This document shows positions 1 to 8,776 of a stretch of 38,035 nucleotides of DNA, piece after piece; position 1 is the first letter of the stretch, and each line of letters opens with the position of its first letter. This DNA comes from Erysipelotrichaceae bacterium UBA2227 (GTDB taxonomy: Bacteria > Bacillota_I > Bacilli_A > Erysipelotrichales > Erysipelotrichaceae). Under the pieces are notes generated by a model, which saw only the letters and a list, made by a program, of their open reading frames with translations, searched no databases and had not been told where the DNA came from. Location of the stretch: positions 337 to 38,371 of the forward strand of contig DDYT01000020.1 of NCBI GenBank assembly GCA_002348095.1, in the 5' to 3' direction. The translations under genes were made by a program, and so were the position numbers.

Positions 1-1311
1 ATTAGGGTCGATCAGCAACAGTTTGACTTCATCCGGGGTTGCCCGCATCAGTAAAGTCGTAATGATTGAGTTGATACATACACTTTTCCCGCTGCCGGTC
101 GCTCCTGCGACCAACAAGTGCGGCATCTTGTCCAGCTCTCCATAAACCGGACGACCCATCAAGTCTTTACCCAAGATAAAGAGCAGTTTCTTGTTTACTT
201 TGTCTGAAGGTATCGTCTGAAGAAGCTCGATCAGGCGAACCGGAGTCATCTCAACATTCGGAACCTCAACGCCTACGGCATTTCTGCCGGGGATCGGCGC
301 TTCGATACGGATATCCTTTGCCTGCAGTTCCATCTTGATATTATCCTGAATGGCGGCAATTTTGCTTATTTTGACGTTGGAATCTGGACGGACTTCAAAT
401 TTCGTTACTGCCGGACCGATATGGGTTCCGACCAAGGTCGCATTGATTCCAAACTGACCCAGAATCTCGATCAGCCGCTTACCCTTTATCACACTGGCCG
501 TGGTATTTGCACTCGAACCTTTTTTAATCACGACTTCATCAAGAAGTGACATTTTGGGCAGTGAGTAATTCGATATCGCACTGATCGTTGCTGCGGAGGT
601 GGTTTTCACTTCCTCAACCGGTCTGTGATCAGGTTTAACAGTTGTTTTAGCCGGAGATGTGACTTCATCACTGCTGATAAAAATCGATTTTTTCGGTTTC
701 TGATCAGCCACCGCATCACCCATGCTTCGTGTCGTATGCATCGGCATTTCTTCCGGTTTTGCCACCGGAATTTTTACTCCGATCTTATTTTTGATGGAAA
801 TAAGTACGGCCGGCTCAATCATCAGATAGCCGCTGATTATTGCAAAAGTAAACAAGACGACCAAAGTTCCGCTGCGTGAGACCAGCGAGGAAATCAAACC
901 AAACAGAAACGCACCGATCAGACCGCCGTGTGCATTGATCTCAAGATTAAATACTTCTGCAATCATTTTCAAAAAGTCCGTAAATACAGAAAAGCCGCTG
1001 ATTTCGGGATCCTGCGGGATCGCTAAAAAAAGCAGGACGGTGAGCAATCCGAGAATCATGCCGATCAGTGATTTCAGGCTGAACCACGGAAATTTCTTCA
1101 TAAATATCAGATATACCGACACCAGTACGACAAGCACATAGACGATTACCGGATACTGACCGAAAAAAACGATGACAAGTCCGTTGATGATCCTTCCGAC
1201 AATACCGAGCTGTAAACTGGAGATAATGACAAGCATGATCAAAATCATCGCATAAATAACGATCAATGCTTCATTTCTTACTCGTTCAGCTGATTTTCTT
1301 CTTCTTGCCAT
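1..1311 (-). CDS. ftsK: DNA translocase FtsK/SpoIIIE, N-terminal part (runs off left edge)
   Basis: Hexameric ATP-driven DNA pump that clears chromosome ends through the division septum. The first 437 residues are present. A basic N-terminus is followed by hydrophobic membrane segments at about residues 15-35, 42-71, 80-98 and 128-165, then a variable linker, then the start of the motor domain with Walker A GATGSGKS at about residues 403-410. The Walker B region begins at the cut (LLLIDP). The ATG at 1311 gives the start MARRRKSAER; it lies 11 bases after the stop of the RNase J-like gene, with a G-rich ribosome binding site in between, so the two genes are probably co-transcribed. The rest of the motor and the gamma DNA-reading domain are outside the window. 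In Bacillus, rnjB also lies close to spoIIIE. Whether it acts in division or sporulation cannot be told from the sequence. Confidence 0.95.
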   Translation of the reverse strand, partial: MARRRKSAERVRNEALIVIYAMILIMLVIISSLQLGIVGRIINGLVIVFFGQYPVIVYVLVVLVSVYLIFMKKFPWFSLKSLIGMILGLLTVLLFLAIPQDPEISGFSVFTDFLKMIAEVFNLEINAHGGLIGAFLFGLISSLVSRSGTLVVLFTFAIISGYLMIEPAVLISIKNKIGVKIPVAKPEEMPMHTTRSMGDAVADQKPKKSIFISSDEVTSPAKTTVKPDHRPVEEVKTTSAATISAISNYSLPKMSLLDEVVIKKGSSANTTASVIKGKRLIEILGQFGINATLVGTHIGPAVTKFEVRPDSNVKISKIAAIQDNIKMELQAKDIRIEAPIPGRNAVGVEVPNVEMTPVRLIELLQTIPSDKVNKKLLFILGKDLMGRPVYGELDKMPHLLVAGATGSGKSVCINSIITTLLMRATPDEVKLLLIDPN

Positions 1312-1322
1312 AAATACCCCCG

Positions 1323-2987
1323 TTATTCTGCTACGTTGAGTTCCACAATGGCCGGCAAGATCATCGGACGCTTCCCGGTTTCTTTAAGTATATAACGTGT
1401 AATTTTTTCTTTTGCTTCCATCCGAGCGGCCATATTCTCATAACGTCCGTCTTTGACCATCTCTACGATCGTACGTTCCAGAATATTACCGACTTCTTTA
1501 ACGATATACTCGGCATCTTTTAAGTAAATCACACCGCGTGACTGAACATCCGGACCGCCAATGACTTCTTTTGTTTTAAAGTTGACCACAACGCCAACGA
1601 CTAAAGCACCATCGGTCGCCAACGTCTCCCTATCCTTCAATACCATGCCCGAAGCATCCAAATGGGTGTTACCGTCGATCATGACTTCTTCAAGTTTGAT
1701 GATGGTTGATGTCTGTTTTAAGACTCCGTCATCCAACTGCGCTACCTGACCGTTATCCAGCACGATGATCCTTCCGGCATTATATCCCATGTTCAGCGCA
1801 ATATTGGCATTATTCACCAAATGACGATACTGCCCTTTGATCGGGATGTAGTATTTTGGTTTAAACAGGTTGATCAGCATCTTGATGTCTTCCACCGATC
1901 CGTGCATCGACAGTACTTTTTTATGATCCAACGAAACGACTTTGCATCCTTCTTTGTAAAGCTCATTTTCCATCGTTGATGCCTCCCTCTCGGTTCCCGG
2001 AACCACCGGTGAGGCAATGATGACGGTATCCTGAGGATTGAGTTCGATCAGATGATCTTCATTCATCGCAATTTTGTGCATCGTTCTGAAAACATTCGGA
2101 CCGCTTTCCGAAACGATGACCAGGACATTATCCATGTCATTGCGATACTTTTCCTTCACGATTTCAAGTCCGACCGGAATCTTGTAATAACCCATCTTTT
2201 CCACATGCTTGAGATACTGACGCTGTTCTTCGTTATAGAAAACGATTTTCCGGTCATACTTATTCGCCAGCTCGATGATTTCAATCAGACGGTATAAGTT
2301 CTGTTCATAGAGCATCACAATGATCCGTCCGCCTTCTTTTTCAAAAGACGGTTCAACTTCACTGGTGATCCGATGACGCGGTGATGTAAAGCCTTCACGA
2401 TCGGCTGAGACCGATTCGGTCATCAGGGCAAGCACGCCTTTTTTTCCGATTTCCGCAAACTCGGTTATGTCACAGGTAAAAGACTCGGTTTTAATGTCAA
2501 AGTCGATGATAAATTCTGAGGTATAAACGATATATCCAAAAGGTGTTTCAATGGCCATGCCGTAACCATCAGCAATGGAGTGGGTCATTCCGAAAGTCCG
2601 CACTTTGATTCCGTTAAGTACCGTCTGTCCGTAACGCTTGATGCGATGGATCTTGGCATTTGAGATGTTATGGCTCTTTAGCTGATCTTCGATCATCAAC
2701 GCAGTCAGCGGGGTCGTATATACGGGGATCTGAGCATTTTGCAGTAAATATGGCAATGCCGACATGACATCGTCATGACCGTGCGTAATGAAAATACCCG
2801 CGATACGGTCTTTGTTTTCAATCAAATATGAGAAATCAGGGATAATCGATTCGATCCCCAACTGGTCGATGTCCGGGTATTTCAAGCCGGCTTCAATGAC
2901 GATGATCTGCTGGTTGATTTCAACCACCATACAGTTCTTACCATCTTCATCCAAACCGCCCAACGCTAAAATTTTTACTTGATTCAT
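1323..2987 (-). CDS. rnjB: RNase J2-like protein with a degenerate metal site
   Basis: Member of the metallo-beta-lactamase/beta-CASP ribonuclease J family (554 aa, normal length), which in Bacillus works in mRNA decay as J1/J2 complexes. The fold is recognisable: the LGGLDEDGKN start, THGHDD at residues 68-73, HSIADG, and the C-terminal part with KPMILP. Key catalytic positions differ from active RNase J. The HxHxDH motif reads HGHDDV (His lost at residue 74), the TGDF aspartate motif reads TSEF, and the PVHGEYRH motif reads PIKGQYRH. B. subtilis RNase J2 carries similar losses and is a poor nuclease, so I call this the J2-type subunit; a catalytic J1 would then be encoded elsewhere. It has its own promoter (3019-3047), an AGGAGG ribosome binding site and ATG at 2987. 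The ftsK gene follows after 11 bases. Confidence 0.85.
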   Translation of the reverse strand: MNQVKILALGGLDEDGKNCMVVEINQQIIVIEAGLKYPDIDQLGIESIIPDFSYLIENKDRIAGIFITHGHDDVMSALPYLLQNAQIPVYTTPLTALMIEDQLKSHNISNAKIHRIKRYGQTVLNGIKVRTFGMTHSIADGYGMAIETPFGYIVYTSEFIIDFDIKTESFTCDITEFAEIGKKGVLALMTESVSADREGFTSPRHRITSEVEPSFEKEGGRIIVMLYEQNLYRLIEIIELANKYDRKIVFYNEEQRQYLKHVEKMGYYKIPVGLEIVKEKYRNDMDNVLVIVSESGPNVFRTMHKIAMNEDHLIELNPQDTVIIASPVVPGTEREASTMENELYKEGCKVVSLDHKKVLSMHGSVEDIKMLINLFKPKYYIPIKGQYRHLVNNANIALNMGYNAGRIIVLDNGQVAQLDDGVLKQTSTIIKLEEVMIDGNTHLDASGMVLKDRETLATDGALVVGVVVNFKTKEVIGGPDVQSRGVIYLKDAEYIVKEVGNILERTIVEMVKDGRYENMAARMEAKEKITRYILKETGKRPMILPAIVELNVAE

Positions 2988-3018
2988 TATATTTCCTCCT
3001 AAACCAAACTTCGGTTTT

Positions 3019-3047
3019 ATTATAGCTTATTTAAACAGCATTTACAA
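3019..3047 (-). promoter_or_regulatory. Sigma-A-type promoter of rnjB-ftsK
   Basis: On the minus strand a TTGTAA -35 box (3042-3047) and a perfect TATAAT -10 box (3019-3024) are separated by 17 bases, about 30 bases upstream of the rnjB start codon. A small AAACC/GGTTT inverted repeat sits in the 5' leader. Confidence 0.7.
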
Positions 3048-3065
3048 TTCTACGCAAATCGTACC

Positions 3066-3092
3066 CAAAAGAAAAGCGGAACACCCTCCGCT
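3066..3092 (-). terminator. Intrinsic terminator after miaB
   Basis: On the minus strand the stem AGCGGA/TCCGCT with loop GGGTGT is followed by TTTCTTTT. The TAG stop codon of miaB overlaps the first base of the stem. Confidence 0.85.
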
Positions 3093-4530
3093 AGACTTTT
3101 TCACCGATCAGAAACCAGGTTTTACAGTCCGTGATTTTCACATCGACCATTTGTCCGGATTCTGCATGATCAGCCTTAAAGTTAACAAGTTTTTGTGTCT
3201 GGGTATAGCCGCTGAATATCATCGGGTTCTTTTTTGACGGACCATCCACCAGTACCTCCACGGTTTTGCCGATGTACGCCTGATTGTTTTTTAAAGCATA
3301 TTCACTGACTTTACTGTTGAGCAGTGCCAAGCGCTTTTTCTTTACGTCTTTAGGCACATTGTCAACCATCTTCGCTGCCGGTGTGCCTTCCCTGGGAGAA
3401 TAAATAAACGTAAATGCGTTATCAAACTGACAAAAATCAACGATATCCAGGGTCTGCTGAAACTGCTCTTGGGTTTCATTAGGGAAACCGACGATGATGT
3501 CCGTCGAAAACGCACAATCTTTAATCCGTTCTTTGAGTTTGACAAACAAAGATTTGTATTCTTCGATCGTGTATCTGCGCCCCATGATTTTGAGTATATC
3601 GGAATTCCCGGACTGAACCGGCAGATGGATAAAGGGCATGATATTTTTAAAAGAAGCAATCACATCGATCATTTCATCCGTGAAGTCCCAAGGATGACTG
3701 GTCGTAAAACGGATCCGGTCGATTCCGGTTTGCGCTGCAAATGCCAAGAGCTTCGCAAAATTCAGTTCGTCTTTCAAATCTTTACCGTACGCATTGACGT
3801 TTTGACCCAACAGCGTAATTTCTTTAAAACCGCGATCTTTCAGTTCGCTGATTTCGGCAAGAATGTCTTCGGGCAGGCGGGAACGCTCTTTCCCGCGGGT
3901 ATAAGGGACAATGCAATAGGTACAGAATTTGTCACATCCGTACATGATATTGACCCAGGCTTTATGCTTGCCGAAACGCTGTACCGGCAGATTTTCGATG
4001 ACTTCCCCTTCTTTGGAAAACACTTCGATCGTCCGCTCCCTGCTCATCGATACCTGATAGAGCAACTGAGGCAGACGGTGAATATTGTGTGTTCCAAAAA
4101 CCAGATCGACATGCGGATAGGTCTTTAAAATCGTATCCACAACTTCCTCTTCCTGAGGCATACAACCGCACACGCCCAGGATCAGATCGGGATTGGTGAT
4201 TTTCAGATGTTTCAAGTGACCGATTTCGCCAAAGACGCGATCTTCTGCGTTCTTGCGGACCGCACAAGTGTTGAGCAGAATGAAATCTGCTTCTTCCGGT
4301 GTCATGGCCAGGGTATAACCCATTGCCTGCAGAATCCCGGCAATCGTCTCACCGTCACGTTCATTGGCCTGACATCCGTAAGTGCGCAAATAATATTTGC
4401 GTTGTTTCCCCATATCTCGGACGGTTTCGGGCAAGTCAAAAACCAATCGTTCAATCGGTATGTCGTTATTCGTTCTTTTCTGCGCTGACTTTAAGTCAGG
4501 CAGAATCCAATCTTTTTTATTTTCTTTCAT
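3091..4530 (-). CDS. miaB: tRNA-2-methylthio-N6-dimethylallyladenosine synthase MiaB
   Basis: Radical-SAM methylthiotransferase that adds the 2-methylthio group to i6A37 of tRNAs reading U-starting codons. It is 479 aa long. The N-terminal UPF0004 domain carries the second iron-sulfur cluster cysteines (C53, C89 and one of C121/C123). The radical-SAM cluster motif CDKFCTYC is at residues 199-206, and the C-terminal TRAM-like RNA-binding domain ends the protein. The roughly 45-residue extension before GKQRKYYLRTYGCQ is typical of the Firmicutes form. It starts at ATG 4530, just downstream of the terminator of a ferredoxin gene, and ends in its own terminator. Placement downstream of rny-ymdB matches Bacillus. 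Confidence 0.96.
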   Translation of the reverse strand: MKENKKDWILPDLKSAQKRTNNDIPIERLVFDLPETVRDMGKQRKYYLRTYGCQANERDGETIAGILQAMGYTLAMTPEEADFILLNTCAVRKNAEDRVFGEIGHLKHLKITNPDLILGVCGCMPQEEEVVDTILKTYPHVDLVFGTHNIHRLPQLLYQVSMSRERTIEVFSKEGEVIENLPVQRFGKHKAWVNIMYGCDKFCTYCIVPYTRGKERSRLPEDILAEISELKDRGFKEITLLGQNVNAYGKDLKDELNFAKLLAFAAQTGIDRIRFTTSHPWDFTDEMIDVIASFKNIMPFIHLPVQSGNSDILKIMGRRYTIEEYKSLFVKLKERIKDCAFSTDIIVGFPNETQEQFQQTLDIVDFCQFDNAFTFIYSPREGTPAAKMVDNVPKDVKKKRLALLNSKVSEYALKNNQAYIGKTVEVLVDGPSKKNPMIFSGYTQTQKLVNFKADHAESGQMVDVKITDCKTWFLIGEKV

Positions 4531-4557
4531 GAGTATTCCTTCACAATATATCTAGAA

Positions 4558-4584
4558 AAGAAAACCAAGCAATGCTTGGCTCTT
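4558..4584 (-). terminator. Intrinsic terminator after the ferredoxin gene
   Basis: The perfect stem CCAAGC/GCTTGG with loop ATT is followed on the minus strand by TTTTCTTTTC. It separates the ferredoxin message from miaB. Confidence 0.8.
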
Positions 4585-4761
4585 TTATACTTGGAAAATC
4601 GCTTGAGTCGGGCAAACCGATATGCAGGCACCGCAATCAATGCAGATCGATTCGTCACAGAAAGCTTTCCCATCATCTTCCATGGACAATGCACTGACCG
4701 GGCAGACTCCTACACAAGCACCACAACCGATACACAATTCCTTATCTACTCTTACTGGCAT
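4585..4761 (-). CDS. Small 2[4Fe-4S] ferredoxin
   Basis: A 58-residue clostridial-type ferredoxin, a soluble low-potential electron carrier. Two canonical cluster motifs are present: CIGCGACVGVCP near residues 10-21 and CIDCGACISVCP near 40-51, eight cysteines in all. The ATG at 4761 follows a strong AAGGAGG ribosome binding site. It has a good promoter (4788-4816) and its own terminator, so it is a single-gene unit. The neighbouring miaB product is an iron-sulfur radical-SAM enzyme needing a low-potential electron donor, so a service role there is possible, but this is only inference from position. Confidence 0.93.
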   Translation of the reverse strand: MPVRVDKELCIGCGACVGVCPVSALSMEDDGKAFCDESICIDCGACISVCPTQAIFQV

Positions 4762-4787
4762 CAACGATTACCTCCTTACACTTTGTC

Positions 4788-4816
4788 ATTATAGCAGAAA
4801 GACACTGCATCAACAA
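4788..4816 (-). promoter_or_regulatory. Sigma-A-type promoter of the ferredoxin gene
   Basis: On the minus strand TTGTTG (4811-4816) and TATAAT (4788-4793) are spaced by 17 bases, in the gap between the ymdB stop and the ferredoxin start. Confidence 0.75.
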
Positions 4817-4825
4817 GAGAAAATG

Positions 4826-5593
4826 TTACGGACGGATTTGAATTCGTTCGATACAATCCGCGCGATGGTTTTCGTCAAATCGGACAAACACGGCACAAAA
4901 AACAGCATCAGACTCAGCAATCGTATATTTGGTCGCCTTTTTCTGAGTGATTCGCATCAGTACTTCCTCGATATCTCGGCCGATGATACTTTCATACGGC
5001 CCGGTCATCCCGGCATCACTGATAAAGGCACATCCGTCAATGATCCGTTCATCTGCGGTCTGAACATGGGTATGAGTGCCGAAAACCGCACCTAAGTCGT
5101 TTTTGTATTGATACGCAAACGCAATTTTCTCGCTGGTGGCCTCGCCGTGCAAATCAATCACATGGATATCGGCCTTGACTGAACCGAGGATCTGATCCAT
5201 GACATCAAAAGGACTTTGTGATACATTTTCCATAAACACCTGGGTCATCAGATTGGTGACGGCAATGGATTTGTTTTTGACCCTGAAAACTTTCGTCTGA
5301 CTCATCTCGCTGACCGGCAGCAGATTCACTGGGAACACGAGTCGATCGGCCTGATCTTTGATCGGCAAGATTTCACTTTTGGAATAGGCATGATTTCCTA
5401 AAGTAATGCAGTCAATCCCGCTGGTGATCAGTTCCTGATAAATCCGGGGTGTGATCCCTTTTCCGTGAGCGGCATTCTCTCCGTTGGCGATGACAAAATC
5501 AATGTCATAACGCTGCTTAAGGGCAGGCAGATGTTTTTTTACAGCTGCCCGCCCTGATGCTCCAACGATATCTCCGATAAACAGGATATTCAT
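4826..5593 (-). CDS. ymdB: YmdB-family metallophosphoesterase
   Basis: Member of the TIGR00282/YmdB family of calcineurin-like phosphoesterases; the Bacillus protein hydrolyses 2',3'-cyclic nucleotides and affects biofilm and late-adaptive gene expression. The 255-aa length is normal. Metal-binding motifs are visible in order: FIGDIVG at residues 5-11, NGENAAHGKG, LGNHAYSK (usually GNHTWDK), HGEATSEK and GTHTHVQTADERI. Its ATG overlaps the rny stop codon by one base (TAATG), so translation is probably coupled to RNase Y, as in Bacillus where the two genes are also paired. The variant GNHAYSK keeps the metal-ligand Asn-His but changes the following residues. Confidence 0.93.
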   Translation of the reverse strand: MNILFIGDIVGASGRAAVKKHLPALKQRYDIDFVIANGENAAHGKGITPRIYQELITSGIDCITLGNHAYSKSEILPIKDQADRLVFPVNLLPVSEMSQTKVFRVKNKSIAVTNLMTQVFMENVSQSPFDVMDQILGSVKADIHVIDLHGEATSEKIAFAYQYKNDLGAVFGTHTHVQTADERIIDGCAFISDAGMTGPYESIIGRDIEEVLMRITQKKATKYTIAESDAVFCAVFVRFDENHRADCIERIQIRP

Positions 5594-7149
5594 TACTTCG
5601 CCAGTTCCGAAGCTCTTACTTCGCGAATGACGGTAACCTTGATCTGACCCGGATATGTCAGTTCATTTTCAATTTTCTCACGGATCGAACGTGCCATCCG
5701 ATGACACGCCAGATCATCCAGTTTATCCGGCACGACCATGACGCGGATTTCACGACCCGCCTGAATAGCAAATACTTTATCGACCCCATCAAACGAGGTA
5801 GCAATCTTCTCAAGCTGCTCCAATCGCTGAATGTAATTCTCGAAAGATTCAAAACGTGCGCCTGGCCGTGCGGCACTGAGCGTGTCGGCAGCAGCTACCA
5901 ATGTAGCGATGATGCTGTTAGATTCCACTTCACCGTGATGGGATTCAATCGCATTGATAACGACCGGATGTTCTCCGTGCTTCTTTGCAATACGCGCACC
6001 GATTTCGATATGCGTCCCTTCCATTTCAAAGTCGACCGACTTGCCGATGTCATGCAGCAGGCCTGCCCGTTTGGCCAATGCCTGATTGAGTCCAAGTTCG
6101 GCAGCCATCATCCCAGTCAGATACGCAACTTCCATGCTGTGCTGCAAGGCATTCTGACCGTAACTGTAACGGTATTTCATGCGACCGATCAAATGAACGA
6201 TCTCTTTGTCCACTTTATGCAGACCGAGTTTGAAAATAGCTTCTTCCCCGGCCTTTTGGATGGTTTCTTTTAACTCCGCCTGAACTTTGTTAACGACCTC
6301 TTCGATCCGTCCCGGCTGGATCCGTCCGTCTTTAATCAGAGTTTCCAATGCCAAGCGGGCCGTTTCACGGCGGATCGGATCAAAACAGGAAACGGTAATC
6401 GCTTCCGGTGTATCATCGATGATCAGATCAACGCCGGTCGCCTGTTCGATTGCCCGGATGTTACGTCCTTCACGGCCGATAATACGGCCTTTCATTTCTT
6501 CCGAAGGCAAACTGACGACAGATACGGTTCGTTCGGTCGCCTCTTCCTGGGCATATCGCTGAATGGCCAATCCTATGATATTTCGAGCGACATCGGCCGC
6601 CTTCGACCGGGCCTGCTCCTCTTGTTCTTTAATATATGCGGTAACTTCATTCTCTGTACGCTTCTCAACGGCAGCCATCAGTTCCTTTTTGGCTTCATTG
6701 GCTGTCAGGTTGGCAATGCGTTCCAGTTCCGCCAACTGCCCGTCGATTTTCACTTGTAATTCTTTTTCCAGTCTTTCCAGCACACTGTATTTTTCAGTCA
6801 ATTGTTTGTTTTTTTCTTCGATTTGTTTTTCTTTATTTGTCAACGATTCATCACGGAAATTCAGATTGTCCTCACGTCTTGAAAGTTTGTTTTCAAACTC
6901 CAAAACTTCACTACGACGATCCTTGATTTCTTTTTCCGCGGCAAGTTTCAATTCATAGACCTGCGTTTTCCCATCTAAAACAGCCTGACGTACCATATTT
7001 TCAGACTTGATCGCAGCTTCTTCCAAAATTAAACTTGCTTTTTGTTGATCACGATTTAAACCTAACTTAGAAAGCACAATCATGATGATTATGCCAATTG
7101 CAAAACCAGCAATACCAGACAGAATGGAATAAATAAGAATTTCTCTCAT
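5593..7149 (-). CDS. rny: Ribonuclease Y
   Basis: Membrane-anchored endoribonuclease that starts mRNA decay in Firmicutes. It is 518 aa long. An N-terminal membrane helix spans about residues 4-26, followed by a long charged coiled coil (about 35-190), a KH RNA-binding domain with GRIIGREGRN, and an HD domain with LLHDIGKSVD. The C-terminus is the usual RNase Y tail. The start at 7149 has a GGAGGAA ribosome binding site. It is read between the recA terminator and ymdB. Upstream, minus-strand TATTAT (7198-7203) could be a -10 element, but I see no good -35, so its promoter is not settled. Confidence 0.97.
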   Translation of the reverse strand: MREILIYSILSGIAGFAIGIIIMIVLSKLGLNRDQQKASLILEEAAIKSENMVRQAVLDGKTQVYELKLAAEKEIKDRRSEVLEFENKLSRREDNLNFRDESLTNKEKQIEEKNKQLTEKYSVLERLEKELQVKIDGQLAELERIANLTANEAKKELMAAVEKRTENEVTAYIKEQEEQARSKAADVARNIIGLAIQRYAQEEATERTVSVVSLPSEEMKGRIIGREGRNIRAIEQATGVDLIIDDTPEAITVSCFDPIRRETARLALETLIKDGRIQPGRIEEVVNKVQAELKETIQKAGEEAIFKLGLHKVDKEIVHLIGRMKYRYSYGQNALQHSMEVAYLTGMMAAELGLNQALAKRAGLLHDIGKSVDFEMEGTHIEIGARIAKKHGEHPVVINAIESHHGEVESNSIIATLVAAADTLSAARPGARFESFENYIQRLEQLEKIATSFDGVDKVFAIQAGREIRVMVVPDKLDDLACHRMARSIREKIENELTYPGQIKVTVIREVRASELAK

Positions 7150-7254
7150 GTTATTCCTCCATCTATTTGAATGTTTGAGTCATGTAACTCTGCTTATATA
7201 ATACATAATTTGCGCGGCTTAAACAATATCAAAGCAACGAAAACCTGATTTAGA

Positions 7255-7280
7255 CAAAAAAACAAGCGTTAACGCTTGTC
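7255..7280 (-). terminator. Intrinsic terminator after recA
   Basis: Perfect stem ACAAGCG/CGCTTGT with loop TTAA followed by seven T on the minus strand. The recA TGA stop codon lies at the foot of the stem. Confidence 0.92.
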
Positions 7281-8280
7281 AGTTTGCTTCTTTTGTAAAC
7301 AATTTGGCTTTTAAAGCCCCCGCTATTTTTTCAAAAACCTGAGGATTGGCCTTTAAGTACCCACGCACGGCTTCACGGCCCTGACCGATTTTTTCACCTT
7401 CATAGGAAAACCATGCGCCGGATTTCACGATAATGTCATGTTCGACACCCAAGTCAATGACCTCCCCGGTCACGGAAATACCTTCACCATACATGATTTC
7501 AATGACCGCATTTTTAAATGGCGGAGCAACTTTGTTTTTGACTACTTTGACATTAACTTTGTTCCCGATTATATCCGTACCTATTTTTATAGCTTCGCTT
7601 TTTCGCACATCCAAACGGATCGATGAGTAGAACTTCAATGCCCGTCCGCCCGGTGTGACTTCCGGATTACCGAACATGATTCCCACTTTTTCACGCAGCT
7701 GATTGATAAAAATTACCGTCGTATTGGATCGGTTCATGACCCCGGAAAGTTTGCGCATTGCCTTTGACATCAGACGTGCCTGCAAACCGACATGGGCATC
7801 CGACATTTCGCCGTCAAGCTCCGCCTGAGGTACCAAAGCTGCGACCGAGTCGATAACGATCAGCTCAAACGCCTGACTTTTAATGAGCAGCTCCGTAATT
7901 TCCAATGCCTGTTCCCCGCTGTCGGGCTGTGATAATATCAAATCTTCGATATTGACACCCAGAGCCTTGGCATACATCGGATCGATTGCATTTTCCGCAT
8001 CTATAAACGCTGCCTTGCCACCGCGTTTCTGAACCTCGGCGATCGCATGCAAAGCCAAGGTCGTCTTACCGCTGGATTCAGGTCCGAAAATCTCAATGAT
8101 CCGTCCTTTAGGATATCCGCCGACCCCTAAGGCAGCATCAATGGCAATCGATCCGCTGCTGATTGCATCAACTTCCACATGTGCCCGGTCTCCCAGCCGC
8201 ATGATCGACCCTTTGCCGTATTGTTTTTCAATTTGTTTGATAGCCTCATCCAGTAACTGATCTTTCTTCTGATTGTCCAT
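7279..8280 (-). CDS. recA: Recombinase RecA
   Basis: DNA strand-exchange protein and SOS co-protease. It is 333 aa long with a shorter C-terminal tail than the E. coli form. Walker A GPESSGKT is at residues 66-73, Walker B ends in VIDSVAAL, and the L2 region INQLREKVG and the signature ALKFYSS are intact. The ATG at 8280 is set by the ribosome binding site AGGGGAGG seven bases upstream. That start lies 35 bases inside the end of cinA, so the reading frames overlap in different phases. No LexA box was searched for systematically. A terminator follows at once. Confidence 0.98.
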   Translation of the reverse strand: MDNQKKDQLLDEAIKQIEKQYGKGSIMRLGDRAHVEVDAISSGSIAIDAALGVGGYPKGRIIEIFGPESSGKTTLALHAIAEVQKRGGKAAFIDAENAIDPMYAKALGVNIEDLILSQPDSGEQALEITELLIKSQAFELIVIDSVAALVPQAELDGEMSDAHVGLQARLMSKAMRKLSGVMNRSNTTVIFINQLREKVGIMFGNPEVTPGGRALKFYSSIRLDVRKSEAIKIGTDIIGNKVNVKVVKNKVAPPFKNAVIEIMYGEGISVTGEVIDLGVEHDIIVKSGAWFSYEGEKIGQGREAVRGYLKANPQVFEKIAGALKAKLFTKEAN

Positions 8281-8776
8281 GAGTGACCTCCCCTATCCTA
8301 TTTGTTATGTTTTGGTAATTCCCTTTAATCCAGTCTTTCAGCCGTACGATTCCAAGATCCACGGTCTTTTGCTTAATCTCTTTTCTGCTGCCTGTCAGAT
8401 CATCCTGAAAGACAAGACATCCATCAGAGCACGCAATGGCTGTGTATATCCTGCCGACGGGTTTATCAGAGGAGACCCGCGGACCGGCATTGCCGCTAAA
8501 GGCAATTGCCAAGTCACTGTTAAGCCGCTGTTTGGTCAACACTGCCATCTGCCGGACAGTTTCTTCACTGACCGAACCATGCAATTCAAGAATTTCATAC
8601 TCTACGCCGATCAGAATATTTTTTGCTCTATCCGTATATACGACGGTACCGCCCAAATATACGTCACTTGCTCCGCTTACATCGGTCATGGCCGAAGCAA
8701 AGTCACCGCCACTGACCGACTCGCAACTGGCAAGAGTCAGATGGTGTTCTTTTAAAAGCAAAACCAGTTCATTCAT
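8246..8776 (-). CDS. cinA: Nicotinamide-nucleotide amidase (CinA C-terminal domain only)
   Basis: PncC-type amidase that converts nicotinamide mononucleotide to nicotinate mononucleotide in NAD salvage. It is 176 aa and starts directly in the CinA C-terminal domain (the LASCESVSGG motif near residues 15-24, then FSGNAGP). The N-terminal molybdopterin-binding/COG1058 domain found in Bacillus CinA (about 415 aa) is absent. The start codon overlaps the pgsA stop (TAATG). The last 35 bases overlap recA, longer than usual for this pair. The name cinA reflects its place in the pgsA-cinA-recA operon; pncC would be functionally equivalent. Confidence 0.92.
   Translation of the reverse strand: MNELVLLLKEHHLTLASCESVSGGDFASAMTDVSGASDVYLGGTVVYTDRAKNILIGVEYEILELHGSVSEETVRQMAVLTKQRLNSDLAIAFSGNAGPRVSSDKPVGRIYTAIACSDGCLVFQDDLTGSRKEIKQKTVDLGIVRLKDWIKGNYQNITNRIGEVTHGQSEERSVTG

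Noticed and set aside
3469..4128. Long open frame on the plus strand across miaB (219 codons).
   Set aside because: It is the shadow of miaB; it has no ribosome binding site or family similarity.
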